Shown: piece after piece, positions 24,304 through 36,202 of the stretch
Layout: every line of letters begins with the position of its first letter
Numbering within the stretch: position 1 is the stretch's first letter
NCBI GenBank assembly: GCA_947652605.1
Contig: OX393577.1
Coordinates: forward strand, 24,431,466 to 24,495,465
Length of the DNA stretch: 64,000 bases
Direction: 5' to 3'
Origin: Elmis aenea
Taxonomy: Eukaryota > Arthropoda > Insecta > Coleoptera > Elmidae
Notes under the pieces: generated by a model
Told to the model about the DNA's origin: nothing
Seen by the model: only the letters and a program-made list of their open reading frames with translations
The model's database searches: none
Position numbers and translations under genes: made by a program

Positions 24304-26239
24304 CAGTGAGCTCGCGTTATAAGCAACCCACGATATAAGCAACTCGCGTTATAAGCAACACTCAATATAAGCAACTATCGTATCAAAGTACACGATATAA
24401 GCAACTGTCAGTGTAACAGTTAAAAATACAAATATCTAAAATACTATTGCAGATATAACAATGAAATTTTATATCTGAGCGTTATGGTATTTTTCGGATT
24501 CGATGGAAATATTAAGGTTGCAATACGACTTCCGGTTCAACCGGAAACGGACTCAAACTTTGAAATTTTAAATAGAACATCTGTATATTTTTGCATTTTT
24601 GAATTTGTCTTAAAATTTACTTTAATAAATGTAAAAGGTTATATGGGTCTAAAGTCAACAGTTTTCAAAATATTTACATTTTTACGAAAATTTTGAGTGA
24701 TATATCACTTTCAGTTTTTTTTTTTAACATTCAGGTTATTTAAAAGGGCAATAAAATATCGTGTGAAATCTAGATTAACAATAGATTTTTTAACAATCAT
24801 TTTATTTTTAGGAGATTATTAATATACAGCGTCATTCAAAACGTCTGCAACGAATGGAAAAGTTTTTTATTATATTTTTCTCAGAAAATTGTATTCTTGA
24901 TAAAAATTGGTGCATAGTCTAAAACTAATTTTAAGATTAAAAAAGTTCAATAAAAAATCATATGACGCTAGATATTAGTGATTTTTGAAATATTTTAAGA
25001 GATACAAAAAAAATTATGGACAGAGTTTTTAAAAATCCCAAAGTAAGGCTAGATTTAAATTTTGACGGTCAAATTAATTTCAATTTATATTTTTTAAGAA
25101 ATTTTAACATTTAAAAAGTCTGCAACAAATGGAAAATTTTATTTTTATCGAAAAAAGTTATTAAGAATCTAAAAACCGAACTAGGTTTCAATTCTGAGGG
25201 TTGAATTCTGATTTTTATTTTTTACGAAATTTTAACATTCAAAAAATGAAAAACCATTAAAATCTAGTGTCATATGACTTTTTATTAATTTTTTTAAATC
25301 TTAAAATTAGATTTAGACCATATACCAACTTCATTAGGAATAAAATATTCAGAAAAATCGATAATAAAAAACTTTTCCATTTGTTGCAGACTTTTTGAAT
25401 GTTAAAATTTCTTAAAAAATAAAAATTTGAATTTGACCGTCAAAATTTAAATCTAGACTTATTTTTGGATTCGACATAACTTTTTTCCTACAAATTTTTT
25501 TTTAACTCTTAAAATAAGAGCCCTTTACACTTACAAATATTTCAAAAATCGGTAAAATCTAGTCATATGATTTTTTATTGAACTTTTTTCATCTTAAAAT
25601 TAATTTTAGACCATGCACCAACTTTTATCAGGAATAAATTTTTTTGAGAAATTAATAATAAATTTTTTTTCGATTTCTTGCAGACTTTTTGAATGACGCT
25701 GTATAATAATATAATAAACTCGTAGGTTAAATTACTAAAATTTTTTGGCTTTATATAATTTACCAAAGACCATAAGTTCAATTTATGATTGTCGGTGGAA
25801 TTAGCACACGGTATAATAGTACCTAACTCGTTGCTTAGATATTTTTCTCCCGGGAATATTTTTCTTACGTGTATGAACAAGAGTTTTGTCCGGTAAACAC
25901 TTGTAAAACAAGGCCGTTTCATCCGCTCTGTATACTTGCCATGAAATCACATCATATTTTTTTATTTGAGAGATGTACAAGTACATAGATCACGACTAAG
26001 GGTACGTGGCACACGCGTATTTCGTTTGACATAGGTACGTACAGATCACCATAGCAACGCGACCACGATCGCATTGTTATGGTGTAAACTTTTATTTATA
26101 GTTTTACTACTAAAAACAAGATTTATTTATGTTAAAAATTGAATCGTTTCTATTTCAATCATATAAGCAACTTTCACGTTATAAGCAACTTTTAGATCGG
26201 AACTGGCCGCCGTTAGTTGCTTATAACGCGAGCTCACTG
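24304..26239 (-). mobile_element. pogo/Tigger-like element with transposase fragment
   Basis: Ends CAGTGAGCTCGCGTTATAAGCAAC and its complement, within TA. The terminal GCAACxCGxxxTATAA motif is repeated near the left end. On the minus strand (25990-25735) ADETALFYKCLPDKTL, GRKISKQRV and, after a frameshift, CANSTDNHKLNLW match the DDE region of Tigger/jerky transposases. Most of the gene is missing, and the 24450-24800 stretch is a fragment of the 54697-56517 family. Confidence 0.78.
24827..25701. mobile_element. Palindromic element inside the pogo-like element
   Basis: Ends CAGCGTCATTCAAAACGTCTGCAA and TTGCAGACTTTTTGAATGACGCTG, TA on both sides. The motif repeats inside (25100-25130, 25380-25400), so this is itself a nested or foldback copy. 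Confidence 0.7.
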
Positions 26240-26390
26240 TATATTTATTTTATGTATAGAATATTGCTCATTGGCACCTCACCCAATTACATAAAAAAAT
26301 TCAAAGTTTTTAATTAAAATATGAACGTGGTACACGCTTTTAAATGTTGAAACTGTCCCAAGTAGCCCCATTCTACCGGTACTGCATATT

Positions 26391-27716
26391 GTTAAAATAC
26401 TGTGTGATGGTGGCACATGTATAAACAATTGCAAGAAGACAAGAATAAAATCACATCGTTTATGTACGTATTTAACAATTAATTTGCTCATATTTACGTT
26501 ACAAGATTATATATTATTATAGTTAAATATTAATATAAATTGTATATGAGGTTAAAGTTATCTTGCAGCAAGGTTGTGGTTAGTACTTTGAAATAAATTG
26601 AAAACATTGATTTTATCCAAAAAAAATTGTGTGGCTTAAATTTGATGCCAGGAAACGAGTTTATATACATAGGTGCCTTTTTATTCAAAAATAAAAAATG
26701 ATTAAATTTAATTAACTATGCTACTGGTTCTAGGTATAGTATTTTTGATATAGTATTTTTTGTATATTAAGTATTTATTGTACTTTATGTTCCAATAATA
26801 AAAAAGTATACATTTTTGTTTAAATGATTTTTTTAAGTTAAAATAAAATGTTATTTTAAAATGTACAAGTTATATTTAGCTTCAGTTGTGTTAACATGAA
26901 ACTTAAATCATATAAAAATTCGTTAAATGCTCCATAATAATTTTTAATGTTGTATTAGTTCTTTTTTTATACACGGTTTGCTAATAAATACTTCAAGGAC
27001 GTAATATCTCAGGAACTATAAAAAATAAGAGGATGGTTTAAGAACCATATCAAATTGTAACTTGGCACACACACCTAACAGTACAATTATTGTTGTGACA
27101 TCTCCTTCCACTTCTTGATTCCGTCTCCGATTTTTAATTATAAATAGCAACATATGTTTTGTGATAGATCATTGGGAGACCAAGAAAAGCTTAATATCTA
27201 CGCTTAGGTATTCTAATGATAATTTAAGTAGAAACATTTTACTTGATTTTATATCAAGGTTGTTAAAAGTAGGCATGGAAAATGGAAATTATTACATAAT
27301 TATTAATTGCAAAAACTAAATTAAACGTTAACATAAATGTCCATAGCAATGGCGGCTCGTAAGAACTTGCAGTGAGGGGCTATAACGTTAAATGTAACAA
27401 AAATTTCACTGTGGACGGTGGGTTTAAAAAATCACATTATCAGTAAAAATCAACAGAAAAATAATTTTTATACATAAAATTATTGATGAAATTTTTATTA
27501 TAGCTATTTATATTCTTTCTGGTTTATAAGTTTTTCGGAACAACCAGTTAGCCACTTACCTATGTTTTTCGTAAATGTCACTATTAAATTTCTGCACATA
27601 ACTTTGTAATCTACCTTTAGAGGTTTGTGAAATAATCAAATCTGGAGTAGAACGTCCCAAATTTTTTAAACGATCTTTTCGCTTAGAGGTAAAAGCGAAA
27701 ATGTAATAGCTTGTAA
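26391..27716. other. Intron, nothing recognised
   Basis: AT-rich 1.3 kb with no finger exon, acceptor-linked frame or repeat pair. Confidence 0.45.
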
Positions 27717-27950
27717 ATATCTAACACAATTTAATAAAAATATTTACGACCAAACGTTGATAATATATAAAAAAACAGACTGACGGGATAATGGTCAAGG
27801 GGTCTCTAAAGAATAAAAATATTTACGACCAAACGTTGATAATATATAAAAAAACAGACTGACAGCTAATTTAAAGAGTATTCTTTAGAGATCCCTTGAC
27901 CATTATCCCGTCAGTCTGTTTTTTTATATATCTAACACAATGTTTGTTTT
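27717..27950. repeat. Local direct and inverted repeat cluster
   Basis: AATAAAAATATTTACGACCAAACG...ACAGACTGAC occurs twice head to tail (27737, 27815), and GACGGGATAATGGTCAAGGG...CTTTA recurs inverted at 27878-27925. ATCTAACACAAT borders both sides. Confidence 0.75.
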
Positions 27951-28529
27951 AAGGATGATTCATTTTAAATTACTTACATTCAAACAATTAAAGAATGTGT
28001 ATTTTAAACAAGATCTTGTTTTGTTTAAAAATTCCATGGCTTGTGTGATATAACGAAAACAAACGACATCGACCAAAATTTTTAAACTCAAATATCTGGG
28101 TTATCGTTGCTAACACACAAAATTGCTAAAGGATTTTTTTTTTTTGTAGATTTCGTTTGCTCTAAGATGGCGATAGTCAGAGTTTTATTTATAAATTACC
28201 ATGCGAGATATTTGACCAAACAACTTTTTTTTAAATGGCAGTCGTAGTAGGTGATGACTTACATTTAAAGATTATTTTTTTCTCTTTACAATGATATAAT
28301 ATTTTATATGTCTATTTTCAAAAATAAGCCAAATAACCTAAAAAAATGCAAAGTTTTAAGATAAAATCAACATTACCATGGCAAAATCAGTTTTATCTAT
28401 TAAAAATCTAAAGGTGATCGAAACAATTACCATACTCGTAGGTGTCCCCTTTATTTTTTATGGTCCCTGAGTTTTCATTGGTAGACCCTATATAAACTTA
28501 TTTTATTTATTTAATAGTAACGATGAAGC
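27951..28529. other. Intron before exon 15, nothing recognised
   Basis: No motif seen. Confidence 0.45.
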
Positions 28530-28605
28530 TGTTAGTAATAACCCAATTTTAAAGCGGTTGCTCAAAATATGTTACAAATAAAAGTTAATGAAAATATTTT
28601 TTCAG

Positions 28606-28787
28606 GCTTTGCTTGTTCTAAATGCAAAAAAGTTTATAAACAAAAACACAATCTTGGACGTCATCTGAAACATGAATGTGGGAGGAGTCCTTCAAGAAAG
28701 TGCCCCTATTGCAATTTTGCTTCATATAGAAGAAATGATTTGAGAATGCATGTGTTTACGAAACATAACATAGTAATGGAAAAATAA
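28606..28787 (+). CDS. lola: lola terminal exon 15: zinc-finger pair, tandem copy of exon 16
   Basis: 60 residues after AATATTTTTTCAG. Finger 1 CSKCKKVYKQKHNLGRHLKHEC; unusual linker GRSPSRK instead of GKEPxF; finger 2 CPYCNFASYRRNDLRMHVFTKH; tail NIVMEK. Differs from exon 16 at about eight residues, mostly in finger 1 and at the D/Y position of the second helix (RRNDLRMH against RRNYLRMH). Confidence 0.95.
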
Positions 28788-29456
28788 AATTTTGATGATA
28801 CACAGAAAATAGCTCGATAAACGAAATGGTGTTAAATTAATTTTTCTGTTAACACGTGAATTATTCAATTACTGTTCTTTTTATTTATTTTTGCAATATT
28901 TGTTAGGTTAAAAGATGTATTTATAAATAAGTAATTATATATGAACATGTGATTCAGTAAATTAAAATTTTGTTATGAATAGAGTATTTTACAACAAATA
29001 CTTTAACCCATATGTATTTGTGTTTAATATTCTTGTTAGACTTCATCATACAGTGTGACAATATCTACTGCAGTACTTGGGTAACTTTAATATTTTAAGA
29101 GTTTAAAAATCGTTTATATTAGCAAAGTTTGTCTTAGTTAAACAGATAATTGTATTTGAATACTCTACGATTATAATTTTTTTTGCAACTTATCAAAATA
29201 CTGGTTAATTTTTTAAATACTATTCAATGTCTTGTGTAATTCTGCCCAACTATGCTAAATAAATTCAAATGTTGTATTGACAATATTGCCTTCGTTAACC
29301 AATTAAAATTTTATTTACCAATTTACAGAACACATTTTTGTTGTTTTTTTGTTTTAATAAGCGTGAAAATAATTTCACTAGCGTTAGTAATAACCCAATA
29401 ATAAACTGGTTGCAAAAACTTATTACAAGTAAAAGTTACTGAAAATATTTTTTCAG

Positions 29457-29638
29457 GTTTTGCTTGTCCCAACTGCAACAAAGTTTATCGACAAAAACAC
29501 AATCTTGGACGTCATTTGAAACATGAATGTGGCAGGAGTCCTTCAAGAAAATGCCCTTATTGCAATTTTGCTGCATATAGAAGAAATTATTTAAGAATGC
29601 ATGTGTTTACTAAACATAATGTTGTAATGGAAAAATAA
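29457..29638 (+). CDS. lola: lola terminal exon 16: zinc-finger pair, tandem copy of exon 15
   Basis: 60 residues; the acceptor AATATTTTTTCAG is identical to that of exon 15. Finger 1 CPNCNKVYRQKHNLGRHLKHEC; linker GRSPSRK; finger 2 CPYCNFAAYRRNYLRMHVFTKH; tail NVVMEK. AATAAA overlaps the stop region. Introns on both sides are also duplicated, so the copy was made at DNA level together with flanks. Both copies keep all metal ligands, which argues that both are under selection. Confidence 0.95.
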
Positions 29639-30411
29639 AATTTTGAGGATACATAGAAAACAGCTTTATTTACAAAATGATATTAAATAAATGTTAGAAT
29701 CATTTAGCAATAAATGAAATACATACAAGTACAAATACATTTTTTTAAATCACGTTAATAATTTGATAACTTACGTATTTTATTTATTTTTGCAATATTT
29801 AATTGTTGGGTTGAAAGATGTATTTATAAATAATTTAATATGGACATGTGATTCAGTAAATTTTTATTTGTAAAATTTTCACTTCCATAGAGTAGTTCAC
29901 AGCGAAACTTAATCCAAATATATTTATATTTAATATTCTTATTACACTTTATTATACACCATGGTAATTATCTACTATATTTAATATTATAAGAGTTAAA
30001 AAGTCAATTAGCCAATTTTGTCATAATTAAAAAGATAATTGTGTTTGAAAAGTTCTAATTTTTTTTGCAATTTTTCCGAATCACCAGTTAATTTTTTAAA
30101 AGCCATTCAATATCTTGTGTAATTTTGCCCAGCTGTGCTAAATAAATTTAAATGTTTTAATAATAAAGTTGCCAATTAAAGGCGATAGATAATTGTCACT
30201 CTGTACTCGTTAAACAATTAAAATTTTGTTTACCACCTTACGGAACATATTTCTGCTTTATTTTAATGAGCATGAAAATAATTTCACTAGGCTAATTTAA
30301 TCATTTAAATTAATATAGGAATTTGTTATAAAAAATATTAGATAATATTAATAATAGTAACACAATTATGTAAAGAAATTTGTATCCATAATTAATGTTG
30401 AATATTTTTAG

Positions 30412-30656
30412 GAATGTTGATGCTTGGAGACCAGGTATACGTGAGTGAAAAAGTCGTTCATAAATGTGAAGTTTGTCACCGAGTATATAGATGGCGCAGG
30501 GGATTACTACAGCATAAAAAATATGAGTGTGGCAAAGCTCCTCAGTTTCCGTGCCCCATGGCAGGATGTCCATATAAATCGAAAATTAAAGGAAACCTCA
30601 AACAGCACTTTCATAAAAAGCATAAAGTGGAGGATTATAATTTAATTTTTGAATAA
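30412..30656 (+). CDS. lola: lola terminal exon 17: zinc-finger pair, C-x4-C second finger
   Basis: 81 residues after GAATATTTTTAG. Leader with MLGDQVYVSEKVVHK, finger 1 CEVCHRVYRWRRGLLQHKKYEC, linker GKAPQF, finger 2 CPMAGCPYKSKIKGNLKQHFHKKH, tail VEDYNLIFE. Paralogue of exon 18: both have the aromatic Y(R/K)W(R)RGGLLQH-type helix and the KGNLKQH helix. Confidence 0.95.
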
Positions 30657-30876
30657 ATAGTGCATAGTTGTTAGTTTATGGTATTAATATGTATGCTGTG
30701 AGTTGTGTACCTACTATTAACATTATTATGACAACAATATCAGTTATTCCGTTCTGTAAACTGATTGTAATGTGACTACAAATAAAATTGTTTACTTAAA
30801 ACGGTTTTTACCATGCAAAATTGTGAATTAATTCTTAGATTAAGATATTTTTTTATCTTTAATTTATTATCGGGGG

Positions 30877-31107
30877 TAATTACACTAGAGCTTTTTTTAT
30901 AGCCGGACAAAGTTGCGTTGCTACGAAAGTTTGGTTGCTAGGAAAATAGACGAGACAAAACTGTCTGATAAAACAACGAGTCCGTAGGACTCGTTGTTTT
31001 ATCTTTGACAGTTGTCGAGTCAAGATTTGCCTAATAGCAACTAAACTTGAGTTTAGTAAAAGCAAGTTTGTCCAGGATAAAAACAAAGCTCGAGTGTAAT
31101 TCGGTAC
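30877..31107. mobile_element. Small foldback element with central perfect hairpin
   Basis: TAATTACACTAGAGCTTT faces AAAGCTCGAGTGTAATT. The centre (30967-31003) is GATAAAACAACGAGTCC, GTA, and its exact complement. Confidence 0.65.
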
Positions 31108-31514
31108 GATAACTGCACGAATAAATTATAACCTTCAAATAATAACTGACAAAACGTCAAATCTTTTACTTAGTTACAACCAAATAAGTCGGTTGCATGG
31201 TAACAAAGTTACATGCAAAAATGCAAGTGGATATTTAGTTAGGTACCTTTTTATCCGCTGTCATAACGACAAAACATGACGTCATTATGGAGAATTTAAC
31301 ATATGAGTGTAGTTATTAAATTAACATAATTTTTAGTGTTAAATTATTAAAAACAATTGCGCAAAATATCTGTTATTCATATAAGTATTTAACATTACCT
31401 GTACAACGTTGTAATTCTAATATTTTAGTGCATGTAAAAATCAAAACCTCAACTGACTGTATCCTTTATCTTTGTCATATTTAAATAAATAAGTTTCTAA
31501 AAGTATGTTTTTAG

Positions 31515-31741
31515 GAATAATTATGGTTGGAGAACGATGCTTCAAGCAAAATGTGGTCCACACTTGCGACGGTTGCAACAGACAATACAAATGGCGTGGT
31601 GGGTTATTGCAACATAAAAAATATGAATGTGGCAAAGACCCACAGTTTTTATGCCCACACACCGGTTGCAGATACATGTCTAAGTTAAAAGGAAATCTCA
31701 AACAGCACCTGAAAAAAAGACACAGCAGAGAATCTCTTTAG
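31515..31741 (+). CDS. lola: lola terminal exon 18: zinc-finger pair, paralogue of exon 17
   Basis: 75 residues after AAGTATGTTTTTAG. Leader GIIMVGERCFKQNVVHT is alignable to exon 17 (GMLMLGDQ...). Finger 1 CDGCNRQYKWRGGLLQHKKYEC, linker GKDPQF, finger 2 CPHTGCRYMSKLKGNLKQHLKKRH. The 850-bp intron between 17 and 18 holds a small hairpin element. Confidence 0.95.
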
Positions 31742-32263
31742 ATATACGATGATGAGTATTATGTTCAAGAAAAATTGTATTATGTAGGTTTAGTAAAATG
31801 TGTGTGCCATATTTAGTATACAAAAATACTAAAACTCTGTGGAAAAATAGGTAGTTGTCGTAGAAATGTGTTAATACATTGCTTATTGTTTTATGGGCTG
31901 CGAACTGCTGAAAAATCTATTCATGGTACATTATGTTTCACCAGCTCAGTTTTTGCACCACTTTAATGTACAATACTTTGGGTTTGTGATTGGTTTATAG
32001 AATCAGTTTGGTTTAATGGTTCGTTTCAATTATAGACTTAATATGGACCGCTATGGGTATCTTTGTCAACATAAGAGATAAATATTCAGTTAAACAAAAC
32101 ATATATAAAAGACATTAATTTTACAGCAATATTCAATAATTTTGTATTCATATAATTATGCTAAATGTTTATTATTCAAGTTTTATTTCAGTGTAATTTT
32201 TAGTTCGGTTCACAGCCCAGCTTTATTTATATAACTTTTTGATTATTGATCTTGTCATTCTTA
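31742..32263. other. Intron, nothing recognised
   Basis: No motif seen. Confidence 0.45.
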
Positions 32264-32403
32264 TGGTGCCTTTCCACGTGAGAGTAAACTACTTTCGATA
32301 GCAGCGTCGCCAAGGATACAGCCAATCGCGAGTTACTCTCAGGGGCTGTATCCTTGGCGACGCTGCTATCGAGAGTAGTTTACTCTCACGTGGAAAGGCA
32401 CCA
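32264..32403. mobile_element. 140-bp near-perfect hairpin MITE
   Basis: TGGTGCCTTTCCACGTGAGAG at the left and its complement at the right, TTA on both sides. The arms are nearly identical over about 60 bp, indicating a recent insertion. The TTA duplication suggests a PIF/Harbinger-type mobiliser. Confidence 0.82.
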
Positions 32404-32924
32404 TTAGCGACATTGTTGCATTATTTTTTTGCCAATCAACTGTTTGTAAAGCAATGGATGTAAATTTAAGTTCAGGATACATAGTGCCATGATTATATTT
32501 TCTTTAGATCTTAATATATGTAAATCGAATAAAAGTATTTTCTTAAATGAAAATGATCATTTTTTGGCAGTTATCTATTATCGCTACTATTATGTTCTAC
32601 AAATTTAATGAAAATTTGGGATGACAATGAGATGAAAGTATTATAAACTTAGCACATTTTAAATAATTTTGTTAGTAAAAATGTTTTAGTTCAATTAATT
32701 TTTTCGCAACAAAAAATTATGATAAGGTCTAGAATTGGGCAAATCAACACGTCATAAAATGTTTCCATCAATTTTTGTTTACATTGATGAAAATTGTAAC
32801 GATTTTCTAGGCTGTATTTATAATGTTTCTGTAACATTGATACTTCAATTACCTACTGGTATACGGTAAATTAATTTTTAAAATCTAATTAGAAAAAAAC
32901 ATTTTACTGAATCTTAAATTTTAG

Positions 32925-33124
32925 GGATGAATCAATTGCCAAGGAGTTGGATATGTAAACAGTGTTATCGTAGTTATCGACATTCCCAATCTTTAAAAAA
33001 TCATGAAAAATTTGAATGTGGAAAAGAGCCTCAATTTCGATGTGCTTACGAAAGTTGCTCTTATATTTCTAAAAGTAAAGGAAATTTAAAGAAACATATC
33101 TTTAGAATTCATTGTAAAAATTAA
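32925..33124 (+). CDS. lola: lola terminal exon 19: zinc-finger pair
   Basis: 66 residues; acceptor CTTAAATTTTAG. Finger 1 CKQCYRSYRHSQSLKNHEKFEC, linker GKEPQF, finger 2 CAYESCSYISKSKGNLKKHIFRIH (C-x4-C), tail CKN before TAA. The second helix SKGNLKKH groups it with exons 17, 18, 32 and 40. Confidence 0.94.
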
Positions 33125-33289
33125 ATAAATATACTTTCGTACATTACAATTTTGTATGTATTTAATGCCCAATTATCAATGAAATATAGTTGTAATTATG
33201 TTGTTTTTATTATTAAATGTGCCACCTTTTAAAATTTACTTTACATATTTGATAAGGTGTTATTGATCTTATAATGTGTTTTGTTTCAG

Positions 33290-33525
33290 GTGAAATTTTG
33301 GCAAGCGTAAAACCAGGTTATACATGCAATACATGTTTACGCACTTTTTGTGCACTTCAAGTGTTTTTAAAACACAAAAAGTTTGAATGTAACAGTGAAT
33401 TATATTTTGTTTGTGCATCTGAAGGCTGCAGATACAGATCTACTTCCAAAGCAAATCTTGGGAAACATTGGATTAGGGTGCATCGTAACAATAAAATTAA
33501 GTGTTTTTTATCACAAAACATATAA
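33290..33525 (+). CDS. lola: lola terminal exon 20: zinc-finger pair, divergent first finger
   Basis: 78 residues; acceptor GTTTTGTTTCAG. Finger 1 CNTCLRTFCALQVFLKHKKFEC replaces the usual Y-K-H/Y core by FCALQVF; linker NSELYF instead of GKEPxF. Finger 2 CASEGCRYRSTSKANLGKHWIRVH is C-x4-C. The tail NNKIKCFLSQNI is hydrophobic. All ligands kept. Only 165 bp separate it from exon 19. Confidence 0.93.
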
Positions 33526-33853
33526 ACATTTAGGTTTATGTAGTATGAATAGGATTTTACCATCTGAATTTGTAACTTTAGTTTTTCACTTTATTTTAAT
33601 TTTAATAACGATGCTTATATATATAGTTTGCTACAAATTTAAGCAATGTTATGTTACTACTAATTAATCAATAAATTTTCTAATCGTTTTTAGTTTATAT
33701 TTTTACCCTATATTAAATTTTTTGTAAATGTGTTTTTTTTTTTGTATTTAATTTTCAATCTCCATTAATCATAATGTAATTTTTATGCTTTTTTAAATGT
33801 TTTTAAAGTTGCATTTAATACTATTTTATGTACCTGATGTAAATTATTTTTAG

Positions 33854-34065
33854 GTAATCCTCCTGGGAATTATTCCGTATTTTGTGGTGCTTGTGGTAAA
33901 CTGTACAAATATAAATCTTCACTAATTAATCATAAGAAATATGAATGTGGAAAGGAGCCTCAATTTCAGTGCTCGTTATGTCCATTTAAAACATATAGGA
34001 AAGGAAATTTGGAACGGCATGTTGGTACACAACATCCAAGTGGAAACATTAAATTTATTCTCTAG
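33854..34065 (+). CDS. lola: lola terminal exon 21: zinc-finger pair
   Basis: 70 residues after AAATTATTTTTAG. Leader NPPGNYSVF, finger 1 CGACGKLYKYKSSLINHKKYEC, linker GKEPQF, finger 2 CSLCPFKTYRKGNLERHVGTQH, tail PSGNIKFIL before TAG. Lacks an in-frame start codon but matches acceptor and phase. Confidence 0.94.
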
Positions 34066-35394
34066 ATTAAACACTCTGTATTTTATTAATTGTAAGTAAT
34101 ATTTTAATGTAATTTAAAATAATTGCTAGGTATTAATGTTTAACTGATTGTTAAATTTTGAGATGTTTTTGTATCAATAATTATAAGTATTGCCTCTATT
34201 TTTATTTCAATTTACTTGTAATAAAGTTATGTATATTAATGTTATAATGTGTATAATGTTATAAAAAGTTTTTTTGCTGATTTTGCTTGTTTAAAATTAT
34301 TATTGGTTTGATCTTTATTATTATGTATTATGATCCTCTTGGTTCAGAGTTTATTCACGGAGAGCGTAATGAATCTACTGCAAGTGTGAGTAGATGTGTA
34401 TATGCACATGGGTGCAAATAATATTAATAAGTAATTGTATTACGATTGAAATCCCCAAAACCCAATTTTCTATGTAGTTTACCAAGTTCATTTAAGCAAT
34501 TTCGAATGAAAACCATTTCAATATTATTAATGGTAAATTTTTAAAACAAAATCATGATAACTGCTAAAACAAATTTAAAATAGTTGCGACCAATGTTTCC
34601 TCTTAGCTGCGCAATGCGCAGCAATTTTGAAAGTCTGCGTACTGCTCAGCGGCTTCTGCGCACTCCAGACATTCTAATACTCGAAGTATTCTTCTATTTG
34701 TTTTTTCGTTTAACCACGTAAAGTTGAATCCAGATCTGGATTTACTACACAGCCTCATTGAATAAAAAGATATGATATGAATATCTTTTTATTCAATGCA
34801 CAGCCTAGAAAGCCTGTCCAAAAATCAGGAACTTTTCGACATAAATTTCCGTTATAAGTCTATCGCCATCTAGCGGAAATGTTTGGCGAACGGTTCTTAG
34901 ACTTACGTGAGATAATTCACGGAACTAGTTGCCGGCCTCAGTTGGTTTTGTTTTAAGCCTCTACAAAAATGTCGAAATGTTTAGCAAGTCAATCTAATTC
35001 TTCGTCAAATCAATCTAAAAATAAGAAAAACGAATTTAAACATGAATGGATCTTCCTGTCAGAGTTTAGTGTGCTCAGCTCTTGTATTTTTAGCTCGGCG
35101 ACAGTCTACTCTCAGAGGGAACGTTGGTTACAAGTTGCGACACAAGGAGCACACATGGAGTCTCTTTAATTTTGCAACATTTTTGATATGCTTCATTTTT
35201 CAAAGCAATATTGATTTCATGAAAAGTAAAATTTTTATCTTATTTGTATATAAATGCATATAGTTTTTTCAAAATTTACATGAAATTTATTTGTTTTTAT
35301 ATCAATATTTATTATTAATATTACTTGATTTATGTAAATATTATTATCTGTGTAATATCTATGAAAAATACATATTAACTTAAATTTTTTTTAG
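34066..35394. other. Intron with a short palindrome and unclassified repeat
   Basis: ATTGAATAAAAAGATAT with a 7-base loop and exact complement at 34758-34798. About 34600-35165 is less AT-rich than its surroundings (GCTGCGCAATGCGCAGC; CTACTCTCAGAGGGAACG) and may be an inserted repeat; its short frames match nothing I know. Confidence 0.4.
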
Positions 35395-35675
35395 CCGTTT
35401 CTTTGCAAGATAATGCGAAACAAATGTTAGAAAATGCAACTTTGAGAATAATACAGGATTTAACTGGTGCATTTTTATGTCCAAGCTGTGGAAAACCCTA
35501 CAAGCATAAAACATCAGTCTACACACATTTAAAAAATGATTGTGGAAAAGTACCCAAGTATTATTGTAAATTATGTGACTTTTCTTGCAAATATATTCAT
35601 CTATTACAAAGGCACAACACTACTATAACACATCGCAACAAAGAAATGAAGCAAAATATAAGAATGAGTCAGTGA
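35395..35675 (+). CDS. lola: lola terminal exon 22: zinc-finger pair with 27-residue leader
   Basis: 93 residues; acceptor TAAATTTTTTTTAG. A helical, acidic leader (QDNAKQMLENATLRIIQDL) precedes finger 1 CPSCGKPYKHKTSVYTHLKNDC, linker GKVPKY, finger 2 CKLCDFSCKYIHLLQRHNTTITH with H-x5-H spacing, one longer than most. Basic tail RNKEMKQNIRMSQ. AATAAA-like signals are weak after the stop. Confidence 0.93.
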
Positions 35676-36202
35676 AAAACCTAGTGGATAAGTTATTTAA
35701 TGTTAATATTATGTTAAAAATATTTTTACCATAAGAGCAAATGCATTAAAGTCAAATGCTACTGTAAGCACATAAATAGTAAATATCTCATTTAAAAAAG
35801 TCTGATGTGTTTTATTTAATGCAATGAATTATAAAGAAATATAAACCTCCTCTAGAAAAATTTGACGTACGTCATTGTTTCTTGCTTATTAATAATGTAA
35901 GTGTGGTTAGCATTATGTGTTTTTTTAGGGATTGCAAATTAGTTAAGTATTTTAAGTATTGGTAATTTGGTAAATATACATTAGCATAGCAGTTGATAGG
36001 TAATTTTCAAAACTAAAAAAATCAGTGTTTGTTTTCAGTCATTATTAGTAATGTTTTAACTTTATTTTACTTACTGTGTTTCTAATAATTACAATAAAAA
36101 TTATTATTAGGGCTGCTAAGCTATAAACTAACCTCGCTTATTTCAAACCCAAATGTTTATGTGTTTTGTTTATTTGTAACTAAATGTGTATATTGTTTTT
36201 AG
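35676..36202. other. Intron, nothing recognised
   Basis: No motif seen. Confidence 0.45.

Larger units (their letters stand above)
23538..26390. mobile_element. Three-level nest of DNA transposon remnants
   Basis: Outer element: AGTACCGTAGAATAGGGC and CCCCATTCTACCGGTACT, with GGGACA/TGTCCC repeats inside. Within it lies a pogo/Tigger-like element at 24304-26239, which carries a third element at 24827-25701. Confidence 0.75.
28530..30296. repeat. Tandem segmental duplication carrying exons 15 and 16
   Basis: Unit 1 about 28530-29380, unit 2 about 29381-30296. Shared landmarks: GTTAGTAATAACCCAAT before the exon, GATTCAGTAAATT after it, and GTGAAAATAATTTCACTAG / ATGAAAATAATTTCACTAG at the ends. 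Confidence 0.85.

Noticed and set aside
27738..27930. Repeated units as a CRISPR-like array
   Set aside because: Only two direct units plus one inverted and no spacers; eukaryotic context.
34969..35169. Small + frame starting MSKCLASQSN as a gene
   Set aside because: No acceptor in phase, no domain, and it lies in probable repeat DNA.
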